In this document: in pieces, positions 1 through 8,401 of the stretch
Layout of the letters: each line of letters begins with the position of its first letter
Numbering within the stretch: position 1 is the first letter of the stretch
Source of the DNA: Candidatus Thalassarchaeaceae archaeon
GTDB lineage: Archaea; Thermoplasmatota; Poseidoniia; Poseidoniales; Thalassarchaeaceae
NCBI GenBank assembly: GCA_030745885.1
Contig: JASLNR010000063.1
Location: 1-57,265 of the forward strand
Reading direction: 5' to 3'
Length of the DNA stretch: 57,265 bases
Translations under genes and position numbers: made by a program
Notes under the pieces: generated by a model
Databases searched by the model: none
What the model saw: only the letters and a program-made list of their open reading frames with translations
What the model was told of the DNA's origin: nothing

Positions 1-1
1 C

Positions 2-730
2 GTCAATGAGATGGCCAAGGTAAGGCACCGCTCCGGAGGCGAGTACTGGACTCCCGTGACCATTAGGACACCTGCAGGCGGGGGCATTCGAGGGGGGCAT
101 CACCATTCCCAGTCTCCTGAATCCCAGTTCACCCATACGCCGGGGCTTAAGGTGGTGTACTGTTCTACGCCCTACAATGCCAAGGGCCTGCTAATCAGTG
201 CAATAGAGTGCAACGATCCAGTGGTCTTCTTCGAGCCTAAGAGGTGTTACAGGGGCCCTTTCTACGGGGACCCCCACAATGTCCCCACCTGGAATGGCCA
301 CCCAGAGGCTGAAGTCCCAGAGGCACACTACAGAATCCCACTGGGTCAAGCCCGTCTGGCAATGGAGGGCAGCGACTGCACTGTTATCGCATGGGGGGCT
401 ATGGTTCACGTCTGCGAGCAGGGAATCAAAGATAGCGGCATCTCCTGCGACCTGATTGACCTCCAGTCGCTATTACCCTGGGATAGGGAGGCTATTGTGG
501 ACTCCGTGCAGAAAACCGGGAGATGCGTAATCGTCCACGAGGCTCCCAAGACGAGCGGCTTCGGAGCTGAGATGACGGCTTCCATCCAAGAGCGTTGCTT
601 CTATCACCTAGAGAGTCCGATCGAGCGGGTCACTGGCTGGGATACCCCCTTCCCCCACACAACTGAATGGGATTACATGCCGGGACCGGGTCGTATCGCA
701 AAGGCGATACAGAGGGCCATGGGGGAATGA
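2..730 (+). CDS. 2-oxoacid dehydrogenase E1 component, beta subunit (5' partial)
   Basis: C-terminal part of the thiamine-diphosphate E1 beta subunit of a branched-chain 2-oxoacid or pyruvate dehydrogenase complex, which decarboxylates the 2-oxoacid and passes the acyl group to lipoyl-E2. The reading frame is open to the left window edge (V-N-E before the first Met at 11), so the N-terminus lies outside. Visible family landmarks are the TPAGGGIRGGHHHSQSPE stretch near residues 22-38, VVFFEPKRCYR, and a C-terminal transketolase-type domain ending in PFPHTTEWDYMPGPGRI. The stop overlaps the E2 start by 4 nt (ATGA), so the two are translationally coupled. The alpha subunit is expected just left of the window. 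Substrate (branched-chain versus pyruvate) cannot be fixed from sequence alone; the overall look is BkdA2-like. Confidence 0.93.
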   Translation, partial: VNEMAKVRHRSGGEYWTPVTIRTPAGGGIRGGHHHSQSPESQFTHTPGLKVVYCSTPYNAKGLLISAIECNDPVVFFEPKRCYRGPFYGDPHNVPTWNGHPEAEVPEAHYRIPLGQARLAMEGSDCTVIAWGAMVHVCEQGIKDSGISCDLIDLQSLLPWDREAIVDSVQKTGRCVIVHEAPKTSGFGAEMTASIQERCFYHLESPIERVTGWDTPFPHTTEWDYMPGPGRIAKAIQRAMGE

Positions 731-2019
731 ACGTGACGAAGTACGTCTTCAAACTGCCCGACATCGGCGAAGGTGTCGTCGAGGGCGAGGTCGTGCAGTG
801 GCACGTTGGCATTGGCGACATAGTCAGCGAGGACGCTCCAATCGTGGATATGATGACGGACAAGGCCACTGTGACAATCCCATCCCCTACCAGTGGGGTT
901 GTTTCTTCAATCAACGGAGAAGTCGGTGACATGGTAGCCGTTGGGACGATGCTCGTTGAGTTCGACACCGATACGGCCTCAAAGGCCGTCGCAGACACCC
1001 AGGCCGTTCCCGAGCCGGATGCCGCCCACGAACCTGAGCCAGCGCCCGCTTCAGTTGCTAAGCCTAAACCAGCCCCCTTGCCTGCACCGAAGACAGCCCC
1101 CTCTCCGACTGTGCCACCGGTCGTGACGGCCGCTAAGAGGACTAACGGGAGGGTGCTGGCAAGCCCGGCGGTTCGCAAGCGAGCCCTGGAGTCGGGGGTA
1201 GAGTTGGGCACGGTTAGTGGGAGCGGTCCTGCTGGGCGTATCAGGCATGCTGACTTGGACGCATTCATTGCCGCCGGGGGGTCCGTTCCTGGAGCAGCTC
1301 CGGCTGCTTTCTCCACCAGTCGTACCGGAGTAACCGAGGTCAAGGTAGTCGGACTTCGACGCAAGATCGCCGAGCAGATGGTCAAGAGCAAGTCGTCGAT
1401 ACCCCACTTCTCATTTTTCGAAGAGGTAGATGTGACCGAACTCGAGGAACTTCGCCAGACGCTGAACTCCAGCAGGCACGACGGCCAGCCCAAGCTGACC
1501 TACCTTCCATTCATCATGCTCGCCCTCGCCAAGATTATGCCCGAGCACCCAGAGTGCAATGCCCTCTTCCACGAGGACGAGGGGGTAGTTCATCGCCACG
1601 CTGCAGTTCACATCGGCATTGCGACGCAGACCGAGCGCGGCCTATACGTCCCTGTGATCAAGCACGTCGAGGCCATGGATTCGTGGCAGGCCGCTTCCGA
1701 TCTACTAAGGTCCTCACAAGCGGCCCGTGATGGGTCTGCCAGCCTCGATGACCTCACGGGGTCGACCTTCACCATCACCAGCCTGGGCCGTGAGGGCGGC
1801 CTCGGGGCCACCCCCATCATCAATCACCCCGAAGTGGCGATACTCGGGGTGCACAAGGCACGTGAGATGCCCGTGGTCCGGAACGGGCACATAGTCGTCA
1901 GGCGCATCATGAACCTCTCAAGCTCCTTCGACCATAGGGTGGTCGATGGTGCAGACGGGGCTCGTCTGATTCAGCATCTCAAGAGAATGCTCGAGCACCC
2001 GGCTATGATCTTCATGTGA
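727..2019 (+). CDS. Dihydrolipoamide acyltransferase E2 of 2-oxoacid dehydrogenase complex
   Basis: E2 core of the 2-oxoacid dehydrogenase complex, 430 aa. The start at 727 (MNVTKYVFKLPDIGEG) is chosen because the lipoyl domain begins there and the ATG overlaps the E1-beta stop; an upstream in-frame ATG at 667 would sit deep inside E1-beta. Domains in order: one lipoyl domain (about 3-80) with the lipoylated Lys near residue 46 in the TDKA motif; an Ala/Pro-rich hinge (about 85-140); a peripheral subunit-binding domain (about 147-186, RVLASPAVRK to GRIRHADLDAF); and the catalytic acyltransferase domain ending in FDHRVVDGADGA, with the catalytic His near 403. It transfers the acyl group to CoA. 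It lies between E1-beta and E3 in one operon and depends on lipoylation, for which lipB is nearby. Confidence 0.95.
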   Translation: MNVTKYVFKLPDIGEGVVEGEVVQWHVGIGDIVSEDAPIVDMMTDKATVTIPSPTSGVVSSINGEVGDMVAVGTMLVEFDTDTASKAVADTQAVPEPDAAHEPEPAPASVAKPKPAPLPAPKTAPSPTVPPVVTAAKRTNGRVLASPAVRKRALESGVELGTVSGSGPAGRIRHADLDAFIAAGGSVPGAAPAAFSTSRTGVTEVKVVGLRRKIAEQMVKSKSSIPHFSFFEEVDVTELEELRQTLNSSRHDGQPKLTYLPFIMLALAKIMPEHPECNALFHEDEGVVHRHAAVHIGIATQTERGLYVPVIKHVEAMDSWQAASDLLRSSQAARDGSASLDDLTGSTFTITSLGREGGLGATPIINHPEVAILGVHKAREMPVVRNGHIVVRRIMNLSSSFDHRVVDGADGARLIQHLKRMLEHPAMIFM

Positions 2020-2026
2020 GGTCGCT

Positions 2027-3463
2027 ATGGAGAAGTCTAGGAAGTGCCAATTGCTCGTCGTCGGTGCCGGCCCTGGTGGTTACGTAGCAGGGATACGAGC
2101 CGGCCAACTAGGTCTGGACACGATCGTTGTGGAGGGGGACAGGGCCGGAGGTACCTGCCTGATCAGGGGCTGCATTCCGAGTAAGGCGATAATTCACGCA
2201 GCCGACCGCTTTGAGGCATTGCGCCAGCACGCTGCAGAGGGAGGGCACATGGGGCTGTCGATAGGCGGTCAGCCAGAGGTCGACATGGCCGGACTCGTCT
2301 CATGGAAGAACGCCATCGTGGATAAGCTCAACAAGGGCGTTGAGGGACTTCTAAAGGGAGCGGGCGTTGAATTGGTAAACGGATGGGCCACATTCTCCGG
2401 ACCCAAGCACTGTACGGTAGAGACATCTGAGGGCCCAGTGGGAATAGAGGCCGAGAACGTCATCATCGCTACCGGATCGAGTCACATTGACCTCCCATTC
2501 ATGCCATGTGACGAGGAGTTCGTACTCTCGTCCACTGGCGCCCTCGATCTCAGAAGGCTGCCCAAGAAGGCCGCCATAGTAGGAGGGGGGTACATCGGTC
2601 TCGAACTGGGTTGCGCCCTAGCAAAACTAGGGACTGAGGTCACGGTTGTGGAGGGACTTGACAGTATTCTGGCAATCTTCGACAACGAATTGCGAAGACC
2701 ATTGGAAATCTGGCTCAAGAGACACGGGGTCACCGTTCACACCAACGCGCTTGCTCGCGGGACCGAAATCAAGGGCAAGGGAGCATCGCGCAAAGTCGAG
2801 TTGACGTTCGAAAAGGAGGGTGAGGAGCGGTCAATCAAAGTCGATAATGTCCTAGTCACAGTCGGTCGAAGACCTAACACCAAGGGATGGGGGTTGGAGA
2901 ACATGGGAGTCAGGATGGACGCATCTGGGCGTTTTATCAGAATAGATGGCCAGTGCCAGACCAACGTCCCTGGGGTCTTTGCGATTGGTGATGTATCTGG
3001 GGAGCCGATGCTGGCTCACAGGGCGAGTGCACAGGGGGAGATGGTCGCTGAGATCATCGCTGGCCACTCAAGGGAGTTCGACAAGGTGGGCATTCCTGCC
3101 ATTGTTTTCACAGAACCCGAGATAGTCTCTGTGGGGCTCACTCCCAGCGAGGCGAAGGAGCAAGGCGAGAAAGTCATCGTCGGTAAGTTCCCACTCGCTG
3201 CCAGTGGGCGCGCACTGACTCTGGGGGCAGATATGTCGGGGGGCTTCGTCCGCGTCACCGCACGCGAGTCTGACCATGTCATCCTAGGCGTGCAAGCAGT
3301 CGGCAGCCACATTGCAGAACTTCATGGGGAGTTCGTCCTCGCACTCGAGATGGGCGCTCTGCTTGAGGACGTCGCAGGCACTGTTCACGCTCATCCGACG
3401 ATCACAGAGGCATTCCACGAGAGCGTGCTGAAGACTCTTGGTCGTGCGATACACACCATCTGA
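2027..3463 (+). CDS. lpdA: Dihydrolipoyl dehydrogenase (E3)
   Basis: FAD-dependent class I pyridine nucleotide-disulfide oxidoreductase, 478 aa, a normal family length. It reoxidises the dihydrolipoyl arm of E2 using NAD. Visible: an N-terminal FAD Rossmann motif VVGAGPGGYVAG (about 11-22), the redox-active disulfide GGTCLIRGCIPSK (Cys44 and Cys49), a central NAD-binding motif AAIVGGGYIGLELG, the second FAD motif VPGVFAIGDVSG, and the C-terminal dimerisation domain with the catalytic His456/Glu461 pair in HAHPTITEAFHE. The gene starts 7 nt after the E2 stop, in the same operon as E1-beta, E2 and lipB. Confidence 0.96.
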   Translation: MEKSRKCQLLVVGAGPGGYVAGIRAGQLGLDTIVVEGDRAGGTCLIRGCIPSKAIIHAADRFEALRQHAAEGGHMGLSIGGQPEVDMAGLVSWKNAIVDKLNKGVEGLLKGAGVELVNGWATFSGPKHCTVETSEGPVGIEAENVIIATGSSHIDLPFMPCDEEFVLSSTGALDLRRLPKKAAIVGGGYIGLELGCALAKLGTEVTVVEGLDSILAIFDNELRRPLEIWLKRHGVTVHTNALARGTEIKGKGASRKVELTFEKEGEERSIKVDNVLVTVGRRPNTKGWGLENMGVRMDASGRFIRIDGQCQTNVPGVFAIGDVSGEPMLAHRASAQGEMVAEIIAGHSREFDKVGIPAIVFTEPEIVSVGLTPSEAKEQGEKVIVGKFPLAASGRALTLGADMSGGFVRVTARESDHVILGVQAVGSHIAELHGEFVLALEMGALLEDVAGTVHAHPTITEAFHESVLKTLGRAIHTI

Positions 3464-3472
3464 GGCGAGCGA

Positions 3473-4147
3473 ATGGATCAGATTAGTGTGCTCCGAGCAG
3501 GCGTGGTCGAGCATCATGTCATTGCAGAGGTGATGAAGGAGATGCAGCAGCAGAGGATCGATGGCGAGATTCCCGATACCCTGATCATGGTCGAGCACCC
3601 CGAGGTAGTTACAATCGGCCCCAAAGCTGTGCGTGAAGGGGTCGTAGTGGAGGGTTACCCGACATCCCTCACCGATAGGGGCGGCGGCATCACCTGGCAC
3701 GGACCGGGGCAACTGGTCGTATATCCGATAGTCAAGTGGGTTGTCGAGGAGCAGAGCGTCCGAGGAATCATCGGCAGGCTCGAGGACTGGGCAATAAGTA
3801 CCCTTTCCGACTGTGGCATAGAGGCATACAAGGACCACTCCATGCAAGGGGCGTGGGTCGACGGTCACAAGATCTGCTCGATTGGGCTGTCATTTCTGCA
3901 CTGGGTCAGCCGCCATGGCATGTCCATCAACATCCGGACCCCGGGCACCCGCGTGGAGGACCTCGAGGGATGCGGCATGAGGGCTGGCATGCACACAAGC
4001 CTCGCTCAACTGGGCTACACTCACGACCCCATGGGCAGTCCTCTAGACATGGCACGCATCGAGGAGGCATTACTCGGCACCTGCCAACAACACCTCGGGC
4101 GCTCCCCTCTTGATCCCATCGAATGGAACCCGGAGATGCCCGCATGA
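3473..4147 (+). CDS. lipB: Octanoyltransferase LipB
   Basis: Lipoyl(octanoyl) transferase, 224 aa, which moves octanoyl from octanoyl-ACP, or from another carrier in an archaeon, onto the lipoyl domain lysine of E2. The family signature RGGGITWHGPGQ lies at residues 69-80, the active-site Lys at about 133 (HKICSIG) and the catalytic Cys at about 167 (EGCGMRAGMHTSL), close to the usual positions for the family. It starts 9 nt after lpdA, in the same operon as its protein substrate. No lipoyl synthase (LipA) is visible here. Its stop overlaps the next start (ATGA at 4144-4147). Confidence 0.94.
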   Translation: MDQISVLRAGVVEHHVIAEVMKEMQQQRIDGEIPDTLIMVEHPEVVTIGPKAVREGVVVEGYPTSLTDRGGGITWHGPGQLVVYPIVKWVVEEQSVRGIIGRLEDWAISTLSDCGIEAYKDHSMQGAWVDGHKICSIGLSFLHWVSRHGMSINIRTPGTRVEDLEGCGMRAGMHTSLAQLGYTHDPMGSPLDMARIEEALLGTCQQHLGRSPLDPIEWNPEMPA

Positions 4148-5334
4148 GGCGGCCTCGCAAAGGCGACTTGGCGCACCACTGGACGCTGGATCCCGAGACA
4201 TCATTTCTGAATCATGGCTCATTCGGGGCAACGCCCGCCGTCGTCCTCGAGGAGCAGAGCAGTCTGAGGGCTCGGATCGAAAGGGAACCGGTCAGGTTCA
4301 TTGAGAGAGACTACCTCGGCCTTTGGGACCACGCGCGATTGGCCCTCTCCGAGTTCCTCAACGCCAATCCCGATGGCATGACCTTCGTCACAAACGCGAC
4401 AGCAGGGGTGAATACCGTTCTGCGAAGCCTCGAACTTGAGGAAGGGGACGAGATAATCGTGCCAGACCACTCCTACCAGGCCTGCTGGAACGCCGTCGAC
4501 TTCGTCACCGAGAAATCGGGTGCAAAGACGGTTGTCGCGGAGATCCCGTTCAGGGTCGAGGGCACGCAGGAGGTGATCGACATCATCTTGGGCGCTGTGA
4601 CCGACAGGACGGTCCTAGCACTGATCGACACTGTGACAAGTCCGACTGGGATGAGGATGCCTTTCGAGGAGTTGGTCGTCCAACTACAATCCAGAGGGGT
4701 CGACGTCCTTCTCGACGCGGCCCACGGCCCTGGCATCGTCCCCCTTGATCTTGCTGAGCTCGATGTGGCGTACTGCACCGGCAACTGCCACAAGTGGCTG
4801 TGCACCCCCAAGGGCTCGGCCTTCCTGCACATACGGAAGGACCGCAGGGGTCTCGTGCGCCCGTTGAGTATCGGTCACGGAGCTTCGCATGTGGGCGATG
4901 CTCAGGAGAAGTTCGAGTTCGAGTTCGCATGGCCGGGGACCCAGGACCCGACGCCGTGGCTGTGCATTCCGAAGGCGATCGAGTACATTGGTGGGCTCGT
5001 AGAAGGTGGCTGGCCCGAAATCATGGAGAGGAACCACGCTCTGGCCGTCGAGGGACGGAGTATTATCTGCGAGGCACTGGGAACCACCACTCCCTTCCCG
5101 GACTCGATGGTCTCTGCGCTCGCAGCGATCGAGATGCCGTCCGATGGCGAGGTCGGAGCCATCAGCCTCGAGGGGGATCCCTTCCACAACCGCCTCCTGG
5201 ACGAATACGGAATTCAGGTCCCAGTCTTCCCATGGCGCCATCACGATATCAGGTACCTTCGCATCTCAGCCCAGTTGTACAATCACCTTGACGAGTATCA
5301 CTATCTGGCCCATGCCCTCAAGGAGAGCGTGTGA
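4144..5334 (+). CDS. Class V aminotransferase, isopenicillin N epimerase-like
   Basis: PLP-dependent fold-type I enzyme, 396 aa, of the class V family that includes cysteine desulfurases, kynureninase and isopenicillin-N-epimerase-like proteins. The start at 4144 overlaps the lipB stop; an in-frame ATG at 4123 would lie within lipB. Visible: N-terminal LNHGSFGATP (about 22-31), Asp191 in the VDVLLDAAHG motif that contacts the PLP pyridine nitrogen, and the Schiff-base Lys near 217 in GNCHKWLCTPKG. No cysteine-desulfurase active-site loop is recognisable, so a persulfide-forming role is not supported. The position directly after lipB could hint at sulfur supply for lipoate, but the closest resemblance is the epimerase-like or C-S lyase-like group. 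The exact substrate is unknown. Confidence 0.85.
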   Translation: MRRPRKGDLAHHWTLDPETSFLNHGSFGATPAVVLEEQSSLRARIEREPVRFIERDYLGLWDHARLALSEFLNANPDGMTFVTNATAGVNTVLRSLELEEGDEIIVPDHSYQACWNAVDFVTEKSGAKTVVAEIPFRVEGTQEVIDIILGAVTDRTVLALIDTVTSPTGMRMPFEELVVQLQSRGVDVLLDAAHGPGIVPLDLAELDVAYCTGNCHKWLCTPKGSAFLHIRKDRRGLVRPLSIGHGASHVGDAQEKFEFEFAWPGTQDPTPWLCIPKAIEYIGGLVEGGWPEIMERNHALAVEGRSIICEALGTTTPFPDSMVSALAAIEMPSDGEVGAISLEGDPFHNRLLDEYGIQVPVFPWRHHDIRYLRISAQLYNHLDEYHYLAHALKESV

Positions 5335-5376
5335 AGGCGTGGAATCATTGAAGCGGAAATGCTTGGAGGACAGGTC

Positions 5377-5940
5377 ATGCCAGAGGCTGTCGTTGCAATC
5401 ACAGGGGCTTCGGGCGCACGCTATGGCGTCAGGCTGATCGAAGCCTTGGCAGAAGCCGGTTGGGAGATGAGGTTGATAGTGACGCGCGAAGGTGCGATTA
5501 ATCTCGACCTCGAATGCGGAATCACCCCGAAGGATCTCGCTTCCAGATCCGGCGTCACACTAGAGGACAATGACAATCTGGCTGCTATTTCAGCCTCAGG
5601 CTCCGCTCGATTCGATGCCTATGTGATCTGTCCGGCCAGCGGCACGACGATTGGCAAGATCGCTGCGGGAATTAGCGACAACCTAGCGACCAGAAGTGCC
5701 CTAGTGGCCATGAAGGAGCGACGCAAGCTCATCCTCGTTCCGCGAGAGGCACCTTACTCGACCCCCCACCTCAAGGCGATGGCCAACCTCTCCGAGTGGG
5801 GAGTGGTGATCCTGCCAGCAAGTCCCGGATTCTACCACTCGCCGACCACGATTGAAGAACTCGTTGACTTCGTGGTGGCCAGGATCCTCGACCAGATTGG
5901 CGTAGGGCACGGCCTGAGCGAGCGTTGGTCCGGTGAATAG
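5377..5940 (+). CDS. ubiX: Flavin prenyltransferase, UbiX/Pad1 family
   Basis: 187-aa protein of the UbiX/Pad1 family, which prenylates FMN to make the prenyl-FMN cofactor of UbiD-type decarboxylases. The start is placed at ATG 5377 because GGAGG lies about 8 nt upstream; an in-frame ATG at 5359 lacks this. Visible: an N-terminal FMN-binding motif VAITGASGARYG (about 5-16), VICPASGTTIGKIAAGISDN in the middle, and the family hallmark LILVPREAPYSTPHL (about 116-130). No ubiD-like decarboxylase is in the window, so the client enzyme must lie elsewhere. It follows the aminotransferase on the same strand after 42 nt and may be co-transcribed with it. Confidence 0.92.
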   Translation: MPEAVVAITGASGARYGVRLIEALAEAGWEMRLIVTREGAINLDLECGITPKDLASRSGVTLEDNDNLAAISASGSARFDAYVICPASGTTIGKIAAGISDNLATRSALVAMKERRKLILVPREAPYSTPHLKAMANLSEWGVVILPASPGFYHSPTTIEELVDFVVARILDQIGVGHGLSERWSGE

Positions 5941-6026
5941 GTAGGCGTCGGCTGAACGATGTCCGGCTGGCACCTATCTGGCATGGGTTCAAGAACGGCC
6001 CGGAGGCGCTAGGCAACGATGATTGC

Positions 6027-7793
6027 ATGAGTCAGTGGAGCTCCAGGACCGTCGACGAGCTCAAGCAGGAGTTGCGTTCTAGGGGGATGCCGGTATCCGG
6101 CAAGAAGTCCGAATTGATCGAGCGATTGGAGCTTGCAGGCTCGGATTCACCTGTCCTCGATGCGGAAATCGTCATCGAAGTCACGGGGATTTCTCCTTCG
6201 ACTGCTGTGAATCGCCTCAAGGAGGGTCCCGCCGCCGCCATTTCACGCCTGAAGGGGCTACCGGTTGCCGCAATGGCGGTTGCCGTACTTCTGGTAGTCG
6301 GAGCAACCGGAGGGGCCTTGCTCTTCGCCGATGACCTCGTGGAGTGGATTCAAGGGGAGCCCGACTACGTTCTGATCGACTTCGACAGCAACCAGACTAG
6401 AGCGTATGCCGAGGGGCTCGTAAGCCTCGGCCACCCCCAGTGGCAAGGCAGGCTGTCTGGGTCGGTGGAGGAGGAGAACACGGCTCAGTCGATCAAGCTC
6501 AATTTCTCGAGCAGCGGCATGCCTGCGACGCTTGAGGCGTTCGAAGTCCCCCTATTCTACATGGGCAACGAATTCGAAATCATGATTTGCTCGCCTGGTA
6601 GCATCGGCAACATACTCGGCGGCCCGACCCCGTGCTCTGTGGCCGACGTGAACAGGGACGAGACTGAGTTCACCCACAGGGTGGATTATGTGGTCCAGGG
6701 ATACAGTGGCGACGTCGACATAGTCGCTAGCAGCGATGTCAACGTCGTCGATCTGGGGGTGGGCAACGAGTCCGCTGATTGGGAGTCTGCGGCCAACGGC
6801 ATAGGGCTCGTGTGGCTGATGGACGAGCATGATGGCGAGCCTGCCACTGAGAGCAATACGGTACTTCTGCTCAGGGCCCAAGAAAACAGCCTGAGAGGTC
6901 TGATTACCGTTAACGCGAGGCAGAACTGCGACAAATTGGTGTCCGGCGATTGCGTGCCCTACTTCAAGTCCGTAGACATCACGCAGTTCGACGAGAAGCC
7001 TTACGACATTGGATTCGTCATGGTATCGAGGAGCGTTGGCGAGATAATCGCAGACCAAGTCGTCAATGGCGGGGACATGCTTCAGTTCGTTATCGAAGTG
7101 GACAACCAAGTGAATGTCAATGTCCACGTGCCGTGCGGGATTATCGAGGGTGGGTCTGATTCGCTGATAATCATCGGAGCCCATCACGATACGGTGTACA
7201 ACGGCCAAGGAGCTGTCGATAACACGGCTGGCACCGCCACTGTTCAGGAGATGGCTCGACAATTCGGCATTCTCCAGTCAGAACTCGGGCAACCCAAGCA
7301 CACGATCTACTTCTGCACCTGGGGTGGTGAGGAGGAGGGGCTCTGGGGCTCAACGGAGTGGGTCAAGAAGCACCAGAGCACGCTCAGGGAGAATCTGAGG
7401 CTATACGTCAATCTCGACATGAACCACGTCGATGCCCAGAGGAACTCGGGACTGACCCTTCAGGGCAACAGCCCTGGCGATGTCAAGCGAATCGAGGGCC
7501 TGGCCACTGCCTTCGCAGAGTCCTACCCGAATCTCGCATCCAAGTACGACATCAGCGTCAGGCTGCTAGATTCGGAAGAGATGCCCTACAACTCTGACCA
7601 CGCCCCATTCGTATACGGCCTCGACGAGGGTGAGGACGGGCAGAAGCACTACGGCAAGGCCGTGATGTGCTATGGATCCGGTTCCGAGGAGTACCACACA
7701 TACCTCGACAGCATGGATCGCTTCAACGAGGAGAGTCTGGTCGTTTCCGGAATCATCTACGGCTCATTAGTGCGCTACCTAGCATGGGACTAG
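6027..7793 (+). CDS. SAP domain - transmembrane - M28 family metallopeptidase fusion
   Basis: 588-aa membrane-anchored peptidase. Residues about 3-37 resemble a SAP helix-extension-helix domain (TVDELKQELRSRGMPVSGKK). A single hydrophobic helix spans about 78-100, and the rest should face outside. The C-terminal domain (about 340-588) is an M28 zinc aminopeptidase-type fold. Di-zinc ligand candidates are His386/Asp388 in GAHHDTV, the bridging Asp398 in GAVDNTAG, the catalytic Glu in WGGEEEGLWGS, Asp in NLDMNHV and the late His in EEYHTYLDSMD. The region between the helix and the peptidase (about 105-340) is not recognised and has several Cys residues. M28 enzymes remove N-terminal residues from peptides, which fits extracellular protein scavenging. 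The SAP module on the cytoplasmic side is unusual for such an enzyme. Confidence 0.87.
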   Translation: MSQWSSRTVDELKQELRSRGMPVSGKKSELIERLELAGSDSPVLDAEIVIEVTGISPSTAVNRLKEGPAAAISRLKGLPVAAMAVAVLLVVGATGGALLFADDLVEWIQGEPDYVLIDFDSNQTRAYAEGLVSLGHPQWQGRLSGSVEEENTAQSIKLNFSSSGMPATLEAFEVPLFYMGNEFEIMICSPGSIGNILGGPTPCSVADVNRDETEFTHRVDYVVQGYSGDVDIVASSDVNVVDLGVGNESADWESAANGIGLVWLMDEHDGEPATESNTVLLLRAQENSLRGLITVNARQNCDKLVSGDCVPYFKSVDITQFDEKPYDIGFVMVSRSVGEIIADQVVNGGDMLQFVIEVDNQVNVNVHVPCGIIEGGSDSLIIIGAHHDTVYNGQGAVDNTAGTATVQEMARQFGILQSELGQPKHTIYFCTWGGEEEGLWGSTEWVKKHQSTLRENLRLYVNLDMNHVDAQRNSGLTLQGNSPGDVKRIEGLATAFAESYPNLASKYDISVRLLDSEEMPYNSDHAPFVYGLDEGEDGQKHYGKAVMCYGSGSEEYHTYLDSMDRFNEESLVVSGIIYGSLVRYLAWD

Positions 7794-7868
7794 GGCTACC
7801 TCTTGGAAGTGTGATCTCAAATTTCACAGGTCTGAAGTTCGCCCCCATCATCACTCGGTTCCATGAAG

Positions 7869-7888
7869 ACCCATGAATGATGGGTTTT
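7869..7888. terminator. Hairpin between convergent genes
   Basis: A 6-bp inverted repeat ACCCAT / ATGGGT with a 5-nt spacer, followed on the plus strand by TTTT. It lies in the 116-nt gap between the M28 peptidase gene (plus) and the peroxiredoxin gene (minus), where transcription from the left should stop. Modest stem length keeps confidence low. Confidence 0.4.
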
Positions 7889-7909
7889 GTCGCAGTACTT
7901 GCAGTAATA

Positions 7910-8371
7910 TCATCCCGCGCAGTGGGCGAGCACTGCCTCGTAATCTGGCTCCTCTCCAGGATTCTCAGCAACCCAGACGTAACCCATCGAACCATCCGGC
8001 TCCACCACGAACACCGCGCGCTGCGAGGCCGTATATCCGGGAGCGCCGAAATCGTTGATTGCTAGACCATAGGCCTCGATCGCATAGCGCTCTACATCGC
8101 AAAGCAGTGGGAAGCCAATGCCGTTGGCTGCGGCGAACTCGCCATTGGCGAATACGTTGTCAGCAGAAATGCCGAGAATGGTCGCATTAGCCTCCTTCAA
8201 TCTCGACATTGAATCAGTGAAGGTGCAGAGCTCGGTGGTGCACACCCCGGTGAAAGCGGCGGGATAGAAAGCGAGTACAACCCTCTTATCGGAATAGTCG
8301 CTCAGGCTAACCATCGCCTTGTCGTGTGCCATCAACGTGAAGTTGGGTGCCGCTTCGCCTACGGATACCAT
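7910..8371 (-). CDS. Peroxiredoxin (AhpC/TSA, Bcp/AhpE-like)
   Basis: 153-aa thiol peroxidase that reduces hydrogen peroxide and organic hydroperoxides in the cytoplasm. The conserved PAAFTGVCTTELC segment holds the peroxidatic Cys44 within the PxxxTxxC motif, with a second Cys49 five residues later, as in Bcp/PrxQ-type atypical 2-Cys enzymes. The start region MVSVGEAAPNFTL is typical of the family. It is divergent from, and very close to, a thioredoxin-like gene at 8402, a plausible reductant. The start codons are only 30 nt apart, so their promoters must overlap each other's 5' regions. Confidence 0.93.
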   Translation of the reverse strand: MVSVGEAAPNFTLMAHDKAMVSLSDYSDKRVVLAFYPAAFTGVCTTELCTFTDSMSRLKEANATILGISADNVFANGEFAAANGIGFPLLCDVERYAIEAYGLAINDFGAPGYTASQRAVFVVEPDGSMGYVWVAENPGEEPDYEAVLAHCAG

Positions 8372-8401
8372 GAGGCGGCTGTTAGGTCATTGCTTTCAAC
8401 C

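Noticed and set aside
630..1493. 287-codon minus-strand open frame over E1-beta and E2
   Set aside because: Antisense shadow of the E2 lipoyl and hinge regions; low-complexity Ser/Thr/Gly composition and no family resemblance.
5941..6026. GGTTCAAGAAC sequence resembling a tRNA T-arm
   Set aside because: No matching acceptor, D or anticodon stems can be folded in the 86-nt gap.
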